This document shows, one piece after another, positions 56,351 to 64,000 of a stretch of 64,000 bases of DNA. The position numbers and the translations under genes are program-made. The DNA comes from Olsenella_K absiana (GTDB lineage Bacteria > Actinomycetota > Coriobacteriia > Coriobacteriales > Atopobiaceae). The stretch covers positions 404,221 to 468,220 of the forward strand of contig NZ_JAZGJQ010000001.1 in assembly GCF_036408855.1 (NCBI RefSeq). Reading direction: 5' to 3'. Position 1 is the first letter of the stretch; each line of letters starts with the position of its first letter. Below the pieces are notes generated by a model. The model had not been told where the DNA came from. It was given only the letters and a program-made list of their open reading frames with translations, and ran no database searches.

Positions 56351-57415
56351 CTAGGGAGCCTCGCGGAAGTGCTCGTCGACGATTCCGTCGAGCTGGGCGC
56401 GGACCCCTTCGAACGGTACGTCGAGGTCGAGCGACCGCACGCTTATCCGGTTGCCGCTCATCTGGTAGGTCCCGTCTGGTTGGACGGCCTCGTCGGTCCT
56501 CGCGTAGAGCAGCATGCCGGAGACCTCGTGCGGCAAGCCCAGCCCCGCGAGCTCTGCCTCCTCGTTCTTCACATAGGTGAATATCTGGTACAGGTGCGCG
56601 GAGCGGAGCTTGGCGACGTCGTAGTGGCTCTGCGTCGCGTGCGCGTAGAACTTGGCGTCGATGATGAGGACGTCGTTACCCCTGGAGAGGACGACGTCGC
56701 TCTGCATGACGGGAAGCATCGCCTCTGCGCCGTCGTCGAGCGCCCACCTGATCTGGGGCGAGGACGCCCTCACGTCGGGGCGCTCCGCCCTGTAGTATTC
56801 GAGGACGAACTTCTCGAAGAGCCTGCACATGTGCTGGTCGTCGACGAACCGCGCGAGCTTCAGCTCGCCCTCTTCGGTGGTGATCAGCATGCCCTCGAGG
56901 ACGAGCCGGCAGACGCCGAGAAGGACGCGGTAGGAGAGGTTGTTCCTCTGGAAGCGGAACGAGTCCCAGCGTATCCCCGAGGGGTCGAGCACCTCGACGT
57001 CCGAGAAGAACGGCAGGGTCCGGCGCAGCTCCGCGCGACGCCCCTCGCTGACCTCGCCGTGCCCGAGCAGAAGCAGCGCCGTCGTCTTGAGCACGCGGTT
57101 GAACGGGTTGTCCTCGGACAGCTCGTCGTACTCGCAGGAGACGCGGCGCTCGCGCAGGATTGCGTGGCGCATGGTGCCGCTCGGGTCGATGCGCCCCCGC
57201 ACGGTGGGCAGGCTCTCGCGACGCGGCTGGTACGTACGGTAGAGGCCCTGCTTCACCTGTCGCGCCATGCCCTTCGCCAGGACGGCGGCGAAGAGGTCGT
57301 GCATGTGCTCGAAGTCCTCGCCAGCGAGGTCTTCGTACTCGTCCAGGCGGAGCGCCCGAAAGGCGTAGGCGAGCATGTAGTAGACGTTCTTGATGAAGAT
57401 GCTCCCGTACCTCAC
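56351..57415 (-). CDS. mcrC: McrC-type nuclease subunit of a McrBC system
   Basis: A 354-residue partner of McrB. I start it at the GTG at 57415, 2 bp beyond the McrB stop; AGGGG in the end of mcrB is the likely ribosome site. The N-terminal half is the McrB-interacting domain (VRYGSIFIKNVYYMLAYAF.. LPTVRGRIDPSGTMRHAILRERRVSCEYDELSEDNPFNRVLKTT). The C-terminal half contains the PD-(D/E)xK nuclease with Asp in MQSDVVLS and IIDAKFYA near residue 250. The pair degrades modified or foreign DNA after GTP-driven loading by McrB. Translationally coupled to mcrB. Confidence 0.9.
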   Translation of the reverse strand: MRYGSIFIKNVYYMLAYAFRALRLDEYEDLAGEDFEHMHDLFAAVLAKGMARQVKQGLYRTYQPRRESLPTVRGRIDPSGTMRHAILRERRVSCEYDELSEDNPFNRVLKTTALLLLGHGEVSEGRRAELRRTLPFFSDVEVLDPSGIRWDSFRFQRNNLSYRVLLGVCRLVLEGMLITTEEGELKLARFVDDQHMCRLFEKFVLEYYRAERPDVRASSPQIRWALDDGAEAMLPVMQSDVVLSRGNDVLIIDAKFYAHATQSHYDVAKLRSAHLYQIFTYVKNEEAELAGLGLPHEVSGMLLYARTDEAVQPDGTYQMSGNRISVRSLDLDVPFEGVRAQLDGIVDEHFREAP

Positions 57416-57417
57416 GG

Positions 57418-59475
57418 CTACCCCTGGAACACCGCGTGGAGCACGTTGTCCCAACGCGCCACCTTCGAGTCGTCATCGAACCAGTACTCGGACAGCATCG
57501 GCAGTATCTCGAAGTCCACGACCTCAAGGCACCACTCGTCGGCGTCCTCGCTCGCATCGTGCCCGCAGAAGTAGCTGTGCCCTATGCGGAACCCCTTGCC
57601 GAGCGAGCCGTCGCGGGCGATCTCCGCGTTGAGCTCTTCGACCTTGGCCACCAGCTCGTCGACCGTGTCGCTGGCAAGGGACTCGCGGTACCTCGTGAAG
57701 CCCTCGGTGTCGAACGCGGGGGCCATGTCGAAGAAGCTGAATCTCCTGCGCAGCGCGTAGTCGATCATCGCGAGGCTGCGGTCGGCGGTGTTCATCATGC
57801 CGATTATGTACACGTTGCCGGGAACGCTGAAGGGCGCGTCGCCATAGGGGAGGGTCACCTTGGCGACGTCGCGGTAGTCGGCCTCGACGAGCATGAGGAG
57901 CTCCCCGAATATCCTGCTCAGGTTCCCTCGGTTGATTTCGTCGATGATGAAGAAGAACGGCTTGTCCGGCTGGTTCTCGGCCCTCTTGCAGAAGCGGTAG
58001 AAGACGCCGGGCCTCCACGCGAAGCCCTCCTCCTCCGGCCGCCAGCCGCCGACGAAGTCCTCGTAGGAGTAGCTCTGGTGGAACTGCACGAACTCTATGC
58101 GGTCGTCGTCCCTCTCGCCCATGATCGACCAGGCGAGGCGACGGGCGCAGAAGGTCTTTCCCACGCCGGGGGCGCCCTGAAGGATGACGTTCTTCTTCCT
58201 CAGGAGGACGGCGCGCAGCCTCTCGTAGCGCGCCTCGTCCATGTAGACGTCGTCGAGGAAGTCGCCCTTGTCGTAGGGATCATGCTGCCCCTCTCTGGAA
58301 ACGGGGTTCTCCTCGCGGATGAGGTCGACGATGAAGTCGTACTCGTCGGGCGTCAGCTTGAACAGGGTCCCCCGTGGGTTGGTGAAGTACTGCATGTTCG
58401 CGAGCTCGGGGCAGTCGTGCAGGGTCCTGTAGTCGATGGGCGTGGCGAGCGTTTCGAGCTTCTCGAAGTCAAGGCTCTGCCCGTCCTGCTCGGCGGCGAT
58501 CCGCCCGATCGCCACGACTTGCTTTACGGGATACGACTCGTAGCCGATGACCATGTCGCCGGTCCTCGCGTCGAGGAAGTTCTGGTAGATGCGCCGCTTG
58601 CCCCCGCTCTCGTTGAGGAGCGTGTAGGGCTGCACCTCGCCGACGGAGATGTTCGAGAAGCTCCAGATTCTGGGGTTCGCGTTGAGCCACCAGAAGCCAT
58701 GGGCGGTGGCATCGTCTGCGTCTTCTGCAGAGGGGGTGACGCAAGGTGCGGTTACGTTTGGTGCATCCGTCTCCGGCTGCTCGGGGCACTCGTTGGCATG
58801 GCGGCTGATGTAGAAGCAGACGTCTGCGGTCAGGGTGCGTAGCTCCGGGTCCGGATAGCACTCGGACGTGAGGTTGGACCTCAGGAGCGAGACCAGCTCG
58901 GCGTCCTGCTTGAGCGCCTCGCGTATCTCATCATAGAGGGCGAGGTGGTTGCGCAGGTTGCTCGCGTAGCGGCCCTTCTTGATCTCATAGCCGCTCCCGA
59001 GCTCTTTGGCAACGGCCTTGACCTCGCTGTACTTGTAGACATAGTACCTGTCGGGGAAGCGCAGCCAGAGGTAGGTGGTGACCGTGTTCTCGTCTTGGTA
59101 GTGGTGCAGGGTGGTGTCCTGACCGCGGACGGCGCGCAGAACGTCCGTGGCCCTCCCCTTGAACGTCGCGATGCGCTCGTAGTAGTCGCGCGTCTCGTCG
59201 AAGAGGTCGACGAACATGGACCGGACTTCCTCCGGTCGTTCCCTGGCGAGCTCGACGATCATGCGCGCCGGGAAGTTGCCGGACGACACGAGGAGGTTTC
59301 CGCACTTGCTGAGCGATTGCTCGAGCATATCGCCAAAGTCGTCGGCGCCTGCGTCCCAGACGTCCTGGAAGTGCCTTACGGCCTCCCACTTGTATCTCTC
59401 TTCGGGCCATTGGCTCCGTTCGAACGCCTGCTTGTAGTCGACGAGGATCTCGCTCAGTCGCGCATGGTCGAACAT
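57418..59475 (-). CDS. mcrB: McrB-type GTPase with N-terminal EVE domain
   Basis: A 685-residue AAA+ motor of a McrBC-like restriction system. I chose the ATG at 59475, since residues upstream in the open frame are unlike the family. Residues about 1-235 are a helical domain of unknown type; about 258-390 match an EVE modified-base reader (HGFWWLNANPRIWSFSNI.. GDMVIGYESYP.. VVAIGRI). The motor has Walker A GAPGVGKT near 433, Walker B FFFIIDEINRG and the McrB signature MNTADRSLAMIDYALRRRF. GTP hydrolysis drives translocation with McrC cleavage. The upstream 560 bp hold no intact gene, only a mcrC scrap and hairpins. GC is a little below the core genome. Confidence 0.9.
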   Translation of the reverse strand: MFDHARLSEILVDYKQAFERSQWPEERYKWEAVRHFQDVWDAGADDFGDMLEQSLSKCGNLLVSSGNFPARMIVELARERPEEVRSMFVDLFDETRDYYERIATFKGRATDVLRAVRGQDTTLHHYQDENTVTTYLWLRFPDRYYVYKYSEVKAVAKELGSGYEIKKGRYASNLRNHLALYDEIREALKQDAELVSLLRSNLTSECYPDPELRTLTADVCFYISRHANECPEQPETDAPNVTAPCVTPSAEDADDATAHGFWWLNANPRIWSFSNISVGEVQPYTLLNESGGKRRIYQNFLDARTGDMVIGYESYPVKQVVAIGRIAAEQDGQSLDFEKLETLATPIDYRTLHDCPELANMQYFTNPRGTLFKLTPDEYDFIVDLIREENPVSREGQHDPYDKGDFLDDVYMDEARYERLRAVLLRKKNVILQGAPGVGKTFCARRLAWSIMGERDDDRIEFVQFHQSYSYEDFVGGWRPEEEGFAWRPGVFYRFCKRAENQPDKPFFFIIDEINRGNLSRIFGELLMLVEADYRDVAKVTLPYGDAPFSVPGNVYIIGMMNTADRSLAMIDYALRRRFSFFDMAPAFDTEGFTRYRESLASDTVDELVAKVEELNAEIARDGSLGKGFRIGHSYFCGHDASEDADEWCLEVVDFEILPMLSEYWFDDDSKVARWDNVLHAVFQG

Positions 59476-59726
59476 GCTGTTGCCTAACTCTCGAAGTGTC
59501 CTCACGGTCTCAGTTCCTAGCCTACGCCGCTGAATGTGCACCGCTGCGTTCCGTCTGCATAAGCCGGGCATTGCTTGCTGCCCGAATAGCATGCGTCTTC
59601 CCTGAGCGTCGTTGGCTGGATGTTCGTCATCCGATTGTAGAAGCGGTCATGGTGGGCTGCGATGTTCCTTACGGTGACCAGATGGTGCATCCAGCTTTAC
59701 GGTGCCGTTGCTTGGTCCCACACGAA

Positions 59727-59772
59727 CCGGCAATCGCGGCAGCAGCTCCCACATTGCCGCCGCGATTGCCGG
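59727..59772. terminator. Perfect 14-bp hairpin upstream of mcrB
   Basis: CCGGCAATCGCGGC (59727-59740) pairs exactly with GCCGCGATTGCCGG (59759-59772) around an 18-nt loop. It directly abuts the duplicated mcrC fragment. It could be a terminator, an attenuator in the mcrB leader or the end of a mobile element; no T-tract follows. Confidence 0.45.
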
Positions 59773-59780
59773 CCTGCTGT

Positions 59781-59913
59781 AAGCGGAACACGTCCCAGCG
59801 TATCCCCGAGGGGTCGAGCACCCCGACGTCCGAGAAGAACGGCAGGGTCCGGCGCAGCTCCGCGCGACGCCCCTCGCTGACCTTGCCGTGTTTGAGCAGG
59901 AGCAGCGCCGTCG
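59781..59913 (-). pseudogene. Duplicated 133-bp internal fragment of mcrC
   Basis: Bases 59781-59913 align without gaps to 56952-57084 inside the intact mcrC, with 8 mismatches that I count (about 94% identity). The shared part encodes the ARRAELRRTLPFFSDVEVLD region. Flanks do not match, and there is no start codon or frame continuing beyond, so it is a remnant of another mcrC or an ectopic duplication. It lies upstream of mcrB on the same strand as mcrC. Confidence 0.85.
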
Positions 59914-59927
59914 CCGAGGAGGAACAA

Positions 59928-59955
59928 AAGGACGGAACCTTTCGATTCCGTCCTT
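59928..59955 (-). terminator. Terminator of the AIPR-like gene
   Basis: A perfect 10-bp stem AAGGACGGAA/TTCCGTCCTT with an 8-nt loop, followed on the minus strand by TTGTTCC. It is 80 bp after the AIPR-like gene's stop, so that gene and mcrBC are probably separate transcripts or joined by read-through. Confidence 0.6.
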
Positions 59956-60035
59956 ATTGGTAAGGCTCTTATGCTTTACAGTTCGCAGCAAGGAAGCTAC
60001 GCCATTGCGGGGGACCGCATCGGGGCGAAGGCTAC

Positions 60036-61472
60036 CTACTCGTGGTAGTGGTACATGGCCACCTTAACGAAGGTCTCCGCGGAGGAGTAGCTGAACTTGC
60101 CCTTGCCGACCTTCTGGGGGTCGTATTCGGACTGTCGGATGACTCCGCAATAGTCTTCGGCCGCCTTGGCAAAGTCCTTGCTCTGAACGAACTTGTACGG
60201 ATTCACGCGCCACCTTACCTCGTTTTTGTCGGAATCGTATTCCATGCAAGCCCTGAGGCCGTAGACGAGCGGGTAGATGAAGCCGTCTGGCACCGGCTGC
60301 TCAGAATCGAGGCCGAAGAATGGGGTCGTGTATTCACCGGACTTATGCTGCATGCTCTTCACGGCGCTAATCTTCCCATATGAGCCGCCCGGCCTGTTGT
60401 AGTACTTCGGGAAGCTCTGATAGATCAGGTCAAAGGCGCGCGGTATGTCTACGGCAACCTTCAGGGCGCTGAGCACCTGCTGGTCGTGCAGCTCCTTCTC
60501 GGTTCCGTTCGTGTTTGCGGTGGAGATCCTTGGATCCCGCATGAGGGTGAGGTACTTGTCCAGACATTGTCCCTTGCCACTGTAGATCGCCGTTGCCTTG
60601 GGCGGGTCCACCACGGCATCCTCCCCCTTCACCCAAGTCGTCAGCGAGAGGGGAATCCATGCGAGAGCGATCAGGTTGCGGCTTTCAATCGTCCCGCCGT
60701 CGTTGGTCTTCCAGCTGATGTTCCTTGCGAACTCCGGCTCCTTCTCCTCAAAGAGGGAGCGGAAGGCGTCGAACAGGCCCTCTTTGTTGCCCTTGGTACC
60801 CGCCGTGAGCTGGGCGTTATTGTTGCGAGCGTCGCAGATTTCAAGCAGGGAAGAGCGGAAGGTCTCGAGGCACTCCGCGTCGTTTTGGTCGGCCGGGATT
60901 AGCATCTCCGTAGGAATGAGGAAGTTGAGGGTCCCGATTCCGTCCTGCTCGAGCTCGGCACGACCCTCATCGCTAGCGATGCGCTGGAGGTAGCTGTCGA
61001 TGTCCTGGCGAGCTTCCTTCCAGACCCTCTTGAAGTCGGCCCAGAGATTGACGTCCCTCTTTCTCGGCGTGGTCTTTCCGGCGGCAATCTCTGCCTGGTT
61101 GAGGATGTAGAGGCCTATCGCCAGCATGTTGTGGCCTCCATCCAGTACGCCTTCGATACTGCGGTCATCGAAGATCAGACTATAGCGTCCCCGGTCAAGC
61201 TGCTCGTATTGTGACGTGGCAAGAAGGATGCCCTTGGTCTTGAATGGGAAGAGCTTCTGGCCCTGATTGAGGTCGTCGTTAGCAATGGAGGCCTCGATTG
61301 CATCTGTGACGCTCCCGAGGCGGGAGTTCCTCGGGTTTGCCTCAAGGTCCAACGCATCGATGACATTGACGATGAAGCGTGCCGGCATCAGCCCAAACAC
61401 ACGCTTGATGACCCCGACCGTCTGCTCCGAGGACTGCTTAAGCCGAATTGTTACTGGTGACTCGTGTGTCAT
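60036..61472 (-). CDS. AIPR-like (abortive phage infection) protein
   Basis: A 478-residue protein that I assign tentatively to the AIPR-like group. The ATG at 61472 has AGAAGGG 7 bp upstream; the longer open frame is not convincing. The N-terminal 120 residues have the pattern seen in such proteins: ANPR at 45-48, FPFKTKGILLATS at 75-87 and GVLDGGHNMLAIGLYIL at 108-124, where DGGHN replaces the more familiar DGQHR/NGQQT. The remainder is helical with no motif I know. GC and codon use are visibly lower than the core genes, indicating transfer. It lies upstream of mcrBC, same strand, near IS remnants, so a phage-defence role is likely but not shown by sequence. Confidence 0.55.
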   Translation of the reverse strand: MTHESPVTIRLKQSSEQTVGVIKRVFGLMPARFIVNVIDALDLEANPRNSRLGSVTDAIEASIANDDLNQGQKLFPFKTKGILLATSQYEQLDRGRYSLIFDDRSIEGVLDGGHNMLAIGLYILNQAEIAAGKTTPRKRDVNLWADFKRVWKEARQDIDSYLQRIASDEGRAELEQDGIGTLNFLIPTEMLIPADQNDAECLETFRSSLLEICDARNNNAQLTAGTKGNKEGLFDAFRSLFEEKEPEFARNISWKTNDGGTIESRNLIALAWIPLSLTTWVKGEDAVVDPPKATAIYSGKGQCLDKYLTLMRDPRISTANTNGTEKELHDQQVLSALKVAVDIPRAFDLIYQSFPKYYNRPGGSYGKISAVKSMQHKSGEYTTPFFGLDSEQPVPDGFIYPLVYGLRACMEYDSDKNEVRWRVNPYKFVQSKDFAKAAEDYCGVIRQSEYDPQKVGKGKFSYSSAETFVKVAMYHYHE

Positions 61473-62016
61473 GACGATCCCTTCTCTAGCCGTCGGCGAG
61501 AAGCGAATCGGAGACCCTCTCGAGAGAAAAGAAGGGCCGGTCTCCCGGCTCCAGTCAATGCATACGCATCTCTCTTGCGTACATTGTCTTGGAATCGTCC
61601 GATTCCACATCTCCAGCACCCATCCGGGTTGCTGCGGAGATGATCTCTCGACAGTGAGGAAAGATCAAGATCTAACGTCAGAATTTTTGGCGAGCGGGTT
61701 GCCGGCGGATTCTTGAGAGGAGACAGACGCTATTGAGCGGATTTGGCTACATCTACGCGAGGATGTTACTCTGTTCCTCCACATTACCCTGTCGCTTACG
61801 ACCTGTAGAGTGGCTGACACTCCAAAGTCTGGGCCTGGTCGTGAACCGAAGCCCGTGGACTGAGGCGTGCGCAAATCGCACCGGCCGCTTGGCTGCAGCA
61901 TGCCTTCACCGTGATACGTCACTGGCGTAGCGGCTGCATAGGCTAGGATGCAGGGGAGCCGATAGGTGGGGATGGATAAGAGCAAGGACTCGCTCGTCTC
62001 AAGCCCGCTGCCATTT
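61473..62016. other. Gene-free AT-richer spacer between the AIPR-like gene and IS remnants
   Basis: No open frame here has a ribosome site, family resemblance or credible composition. The stretch must contain the AIPR-like gene's promoter; a 16-bp palindrome at 61591-61606 is the only clear structure. It reads as eroded island DNA. Confidence 0.5.
61591..61606. promoter_or_regulatory. Palindrome upstream of the AIPR-like gene
   Basis: GGAATCGTCCGATTCC has perfect 7-bp half sites around TC and lies about 120 bp before the AIPR-like start, in its probable promoter region. It may be an operator; no regulator gene is nearby. Confidence 0.35.
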
Positions 62017-62588
62017 CAGAGAGTCTGAGACAGTAGTGGTTACGTACAATTTCTTTCGCAAATTGACAGCTGAATACATCCAGATAACAGAGCATGGCCC
62101 CATGCCATCGGTACTATTTGAAACGACCAAGAACCAAATATCTACCGAAGGAGGCATGGAGCCATGTCCGATCCCATCGTATCAGTCGACGAGGAGTCCC
62201 TGAGGAAGGACATCGTCGAACTCGTCAGGAAGACAGTCCAAGATACCCTCAATGCCCTGCTCGAGCAGGAGGTCGAGGAGATGGTGGGCGCCGAGAGATA
62301 CGAGCACGCCGCCGGCCGCGAGGCCTACCGCAGCGGCCACTACAGGCGCAAGCTCGTCACAACATCGGGGCAGATCGAGCCCGACGTGCCCAAGCTGCGC
62401 GGAGCGACCTTCCAGACCGCCGTCATCGAGCGCTACCGCAGGCGCGAGACCAGCGTCGAGGAGGCCATCATCGAGACGTGCCTGGCTGGCGTCTCCACCA
62501 GGCGCATCGAGGACGTCAGCGAGATCCTCTGGGGCGCCGGGGTCTCGGCAGGCACCGTCTGAAGTGGCAGAGAGTCTGAGACAGTAGT
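62017..62588 (+). mobile_element. IS256-family remnant bracketed by direct repeats
   Basis: A truncated IS256 (Mutator-type) element: an end sequence AGAGAGTCTGAGACAGTAGT at 62018-62037, about 125 bp of leader, then the first third of the transposase. The same end sequence recurs in direct, not inverted, orientation at 62569-62588 where the coding frame breaks off. This could be the left end of a second copy that replaced the rest. The right end of an intact IS256 is missing. Confidence 0.7.
62164..62562 (+). pseudogene. IS256-family transposase, N-terminal fragment
   Basis: A 132-residue fragment of a transposase normally about 400 residues long. It starts MSDPIVSVDEESLRKDIVELVRKTVQDTLNALLEQEVEEMVGAERYEH, the typical Mutator/IS256 N-terminus, and includes RSGHYRRKLVTTSGQIEPDVPKLRG. 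The frame ends at GVSAGTV just before the catalytic DDE domain, so it cannot transpose. ATG has GGAGG about 11 bp upstream. Confidence 0.88.
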
Positions 62589-62597
62589 TGGCTTGCC

Positions 62598-63872
62598 CTT
62601 CCGAATCCCAGCCTACCGATACCCTTGCATCCTAGCCTACGCCGCATGCGCTATGCCGCTGAAGTACCACGAGGAGGGCGTCTCGTAGCCCAGCGACTGG
62701 TGGGGCCTGCTGTCGTTGTATTCGTCCACGAACCTCCGTATGATGGCCTCTAGCTGCGCCGGTGTCTCGTACTCCGCGTTCCTCAGGCACTCCGACTTCA
62801 GCGTCCCGGACCACCTCTCCATCAGCACGTTGTCGGCCCAGCGGGCCCTGCCGTCCATGCTCTGCTCCACGTGCCTGGAGGCGAGCGGCGAGACGTAATC
62901 CTCCGAGCCGAAGACCGACCCCTGGTCGCTGCTCATCGCGGACGGCGTGCCATGGGCCTCGAAGGCGTCCCTCGCGCAGGCGATGACCTCGCGCGCCCGC
63001 ATGGTGTCGGAGAGCCTCCACGACACGACGTACCTCGAGTGCCAGTCGATGACCGCGGTCAGGCACGTGTGGCGGCCCCCATCTGCACGTACGTGACGTC
63101 CGTGCTCCAGACCTGGTCGGGGAACCCCTCGGCCTTGCCGCGGAGCAGGTACAGGAAGCGCCTCGACGCCTTCGCCGGCGCCGAGAGCGACGGCAGGGGG
63201 CAGCAGGGTCGCACGCCCATGAGCCCCATCAGCCTCGTTACGCGCCACCTGGTGGCGGACGGCTCGCCGGACTCGCGCAGCATGTGGGCGATCTTTCTGG
63301 CGCCGTAGGCGGGGTGCCCCACGTGCTCGCGGTCGACCGGGGCCGCCAGGCGCTCGTCCTCCTCCGGCCAGTGCGCATCGTCGGCGCCGTCCGTCCCGGG
63401 GCGCCCCATGTCGCGGTAGGCGGTGGCGCGGCCCGCCCCCAGCAGCTCGCACGCCCTCGCGCGGGGCAGCCCCTCGGGAAGCCCGCCTGCCGCGGCGCGC
63501 CTCCTCGGGGTCGTAGCCGTTGTCGTCGCAAAACCGGCGGAGGAAGTCGCGCTCGGCGGTGAGCTGCCCTATCTTGCGCAGCGCCTCGTCGTACCTCTCC
63601 CGCGCGGCCTCCTCCGACCTCTTCCTCTCGCGGTCCTGCTGGGTCTTACCGAACACGTCGTCGGCGCCGCCGAGCAGCTCGTCGCGCCACTCCGCGGCCA
63701 AAGACGGGCTCACGCCGTGCTCCGCGGCGACCTGGCTGAGCGTCTTCTCGCCGCGCACGACGTCTATCGCGACCGCCATCTTGAACTTCGGTGTGTAGGT
63801 CTTCCTCGTGGTCTTCGACACTTCTCTCCTCGCAATCCGTGCCCTCCGGCACATCATTGCGGGATTCGGAAG
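62598..63872 (-). mobile_element. IS3-family insertion sequence, about 1.28 kb
   Basis: The ends share an exact 12-bp inverted repeat CTTCCGAATCCC (62598-62609) / GGGATTCGGAAG (63861-63872), with weaker similarity outward (GCCC). Between them lies one transposase locus on the minus strand. Size and organisation fit IS3. It sits 10 bp from the IS256 remnant, forming the right border of the defence island. I could not identify a target-site duplication. Confidence 0.75.
62637..63821 (-). pseudogene. IS3-family transposase (OrfA/OrfB), frameshifted
   Basis: OrfA starts at the GTG at 63821 behind AGGAGAG: KTTRKTYTPKFKMAVAIDVVRGEKTLSQVAAEHGVSPSLAAEW, a helix-turn-helix plus the leucine-zipper-like region to about DDNGYDPEEA. 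The OrfB N-terminus continues in another frame (PRARACELLGAGRATAYRDMG.. HPAYGARKIAHML.. VWSTDVTYVQMG), then returns to the OrfA frame for HTCLTAVIDWHSRYVVSW.. SSDQGSVFGSEDY.. DNVLMERWSGTLKSE. The DDE residues are Asp in STDVTY, Asp in SSDQGS and Glu in LMERW. The second switch occurs at the CCCCC run 63076-63080 and needs one extra base to restore the frame, so OrfB is broken unless this is a sequencing error. Confidence 0.85.
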
Positions 63873-63952
63873 AATAGGGCTCTTCGGTGGTTTCTGTGGG
63901 AGAGATTCCGGCATAGGCCCAGCTCAGCGGGCGAAAACAACGATCTGGAACT

Positions 63953-63978
63953 GAAACGGCCCCGGGAGGGGCCGTTTC
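63953..63978. terminator. Strong hairpin terminator near the right window edge
   Basis: A perfect 11-bp stem GAAACGGCCCC/GGGGCCGTTTC with a GGGA loop, 80 bp beyond the IS3 end. It probably ends a gene lying to the right of the window on the minus strand or one interrupted by the island. Confidence 0.7.
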
Positions 63979-64000
63979 CGCGTCATCCGCCTATGATTGC

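Noticed and set aside
61665..61985. Minus-strand frame of 106 codons in the island spacer
   Set aside because: No ribosome site, no recognisable family and Ser/Arg-rich composition; probably eroded DNA.

Overview
The window is about 64 kb of very GC-rich (roughly 70% by eye) bacterial chromosome. Gene content and order point to a Coriobacteriia actinobacterium, Olsenella/Atopobiaceae-like. The reasons are the coaD - SepIVA-like - DUF177 - rpmF - plsX - acpP - rnc - smc - ftsY - ffh run, the metK - priA - def - fmt - rsmB run, pdxR/pdxS/pdxT, and a gut-type set of glycosidases and peptidases. The genus is an inference; no rRNA is present.

Layout. 1-1.8 kb: two tandem C1 aminopeptidases (PepC-like), the first cut by the window edge. 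2-4.4 kb: CCA-adding enzyme, a small Cys protein and a tRNA-Gln/Glu/Glu cluster with its own promoter and terminator. 4.4-9.8 kb: a QueG-like Fe-S protein convergent with a GCS2-type glutamate-cysteine ligase, L-serine dehydratase and gltX. 10-19.6 kb: an accessory catabolic block holding a cytoplasmic HEFGH zinc peptidase, a GH127-type beta-L-arabinofuranosidase, a POT peptide transporter, an M24 Xaa-Pro peptidase, an XRE-cupin regulator and a GH36 alpha-galactosidase. Two copies of one palindromic operator lie in front of the first two genes. I read this block as a candidate pathway for imported hydroxyproline-rich (extensin-type) glycopeptides. 19.6-29 kb: metK, priA, def, fmt, rsmB, an FmdB zinc ribbon, a HAD phosphatase fused to thiamine pyrophosphokinase, and rpmB. 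29.7-45.1 kb: Asp23, FakA-like kinase, recG, rsmD, coaD, the SepIVA-like gene, DUF177, rpmF, plsX, acpP, rnc, smc, ftsY and ffh, all on the + strand. 45.2-49.7 kb: the PdxR regulator divergent from pdxST, surrounded by three copies of a roughly 200-bp inverted-repeat element. 49.8-56.3 kb: an L,D-transpeptidase, a SpoU-type RNA methyltransferase, an M20 amidohydrolase and an orphan peptide-binding lipoprotein.

56.3-64 kb is a defence island on the minus strand. It has McrC and an EVE-domain McrB, a duplicated 133-bp scrap of mcrC, and an AIPR-like gene whose lower GC suggests transfer. It is bounded by a truncated IS256 copy and a frameshifted IS3 copy.

The unusual features are the glycopeptide-type locus with its shared operator, the AIPR/McrBC island, the three intergenic inverted-repeat elements, mutually exclusive hairpins in the metK leader, and Ala/Pro/Gly-rich inserts inside otherwise conserved housekeeping proteins (RsmB, RecG, SMC, PdxS).
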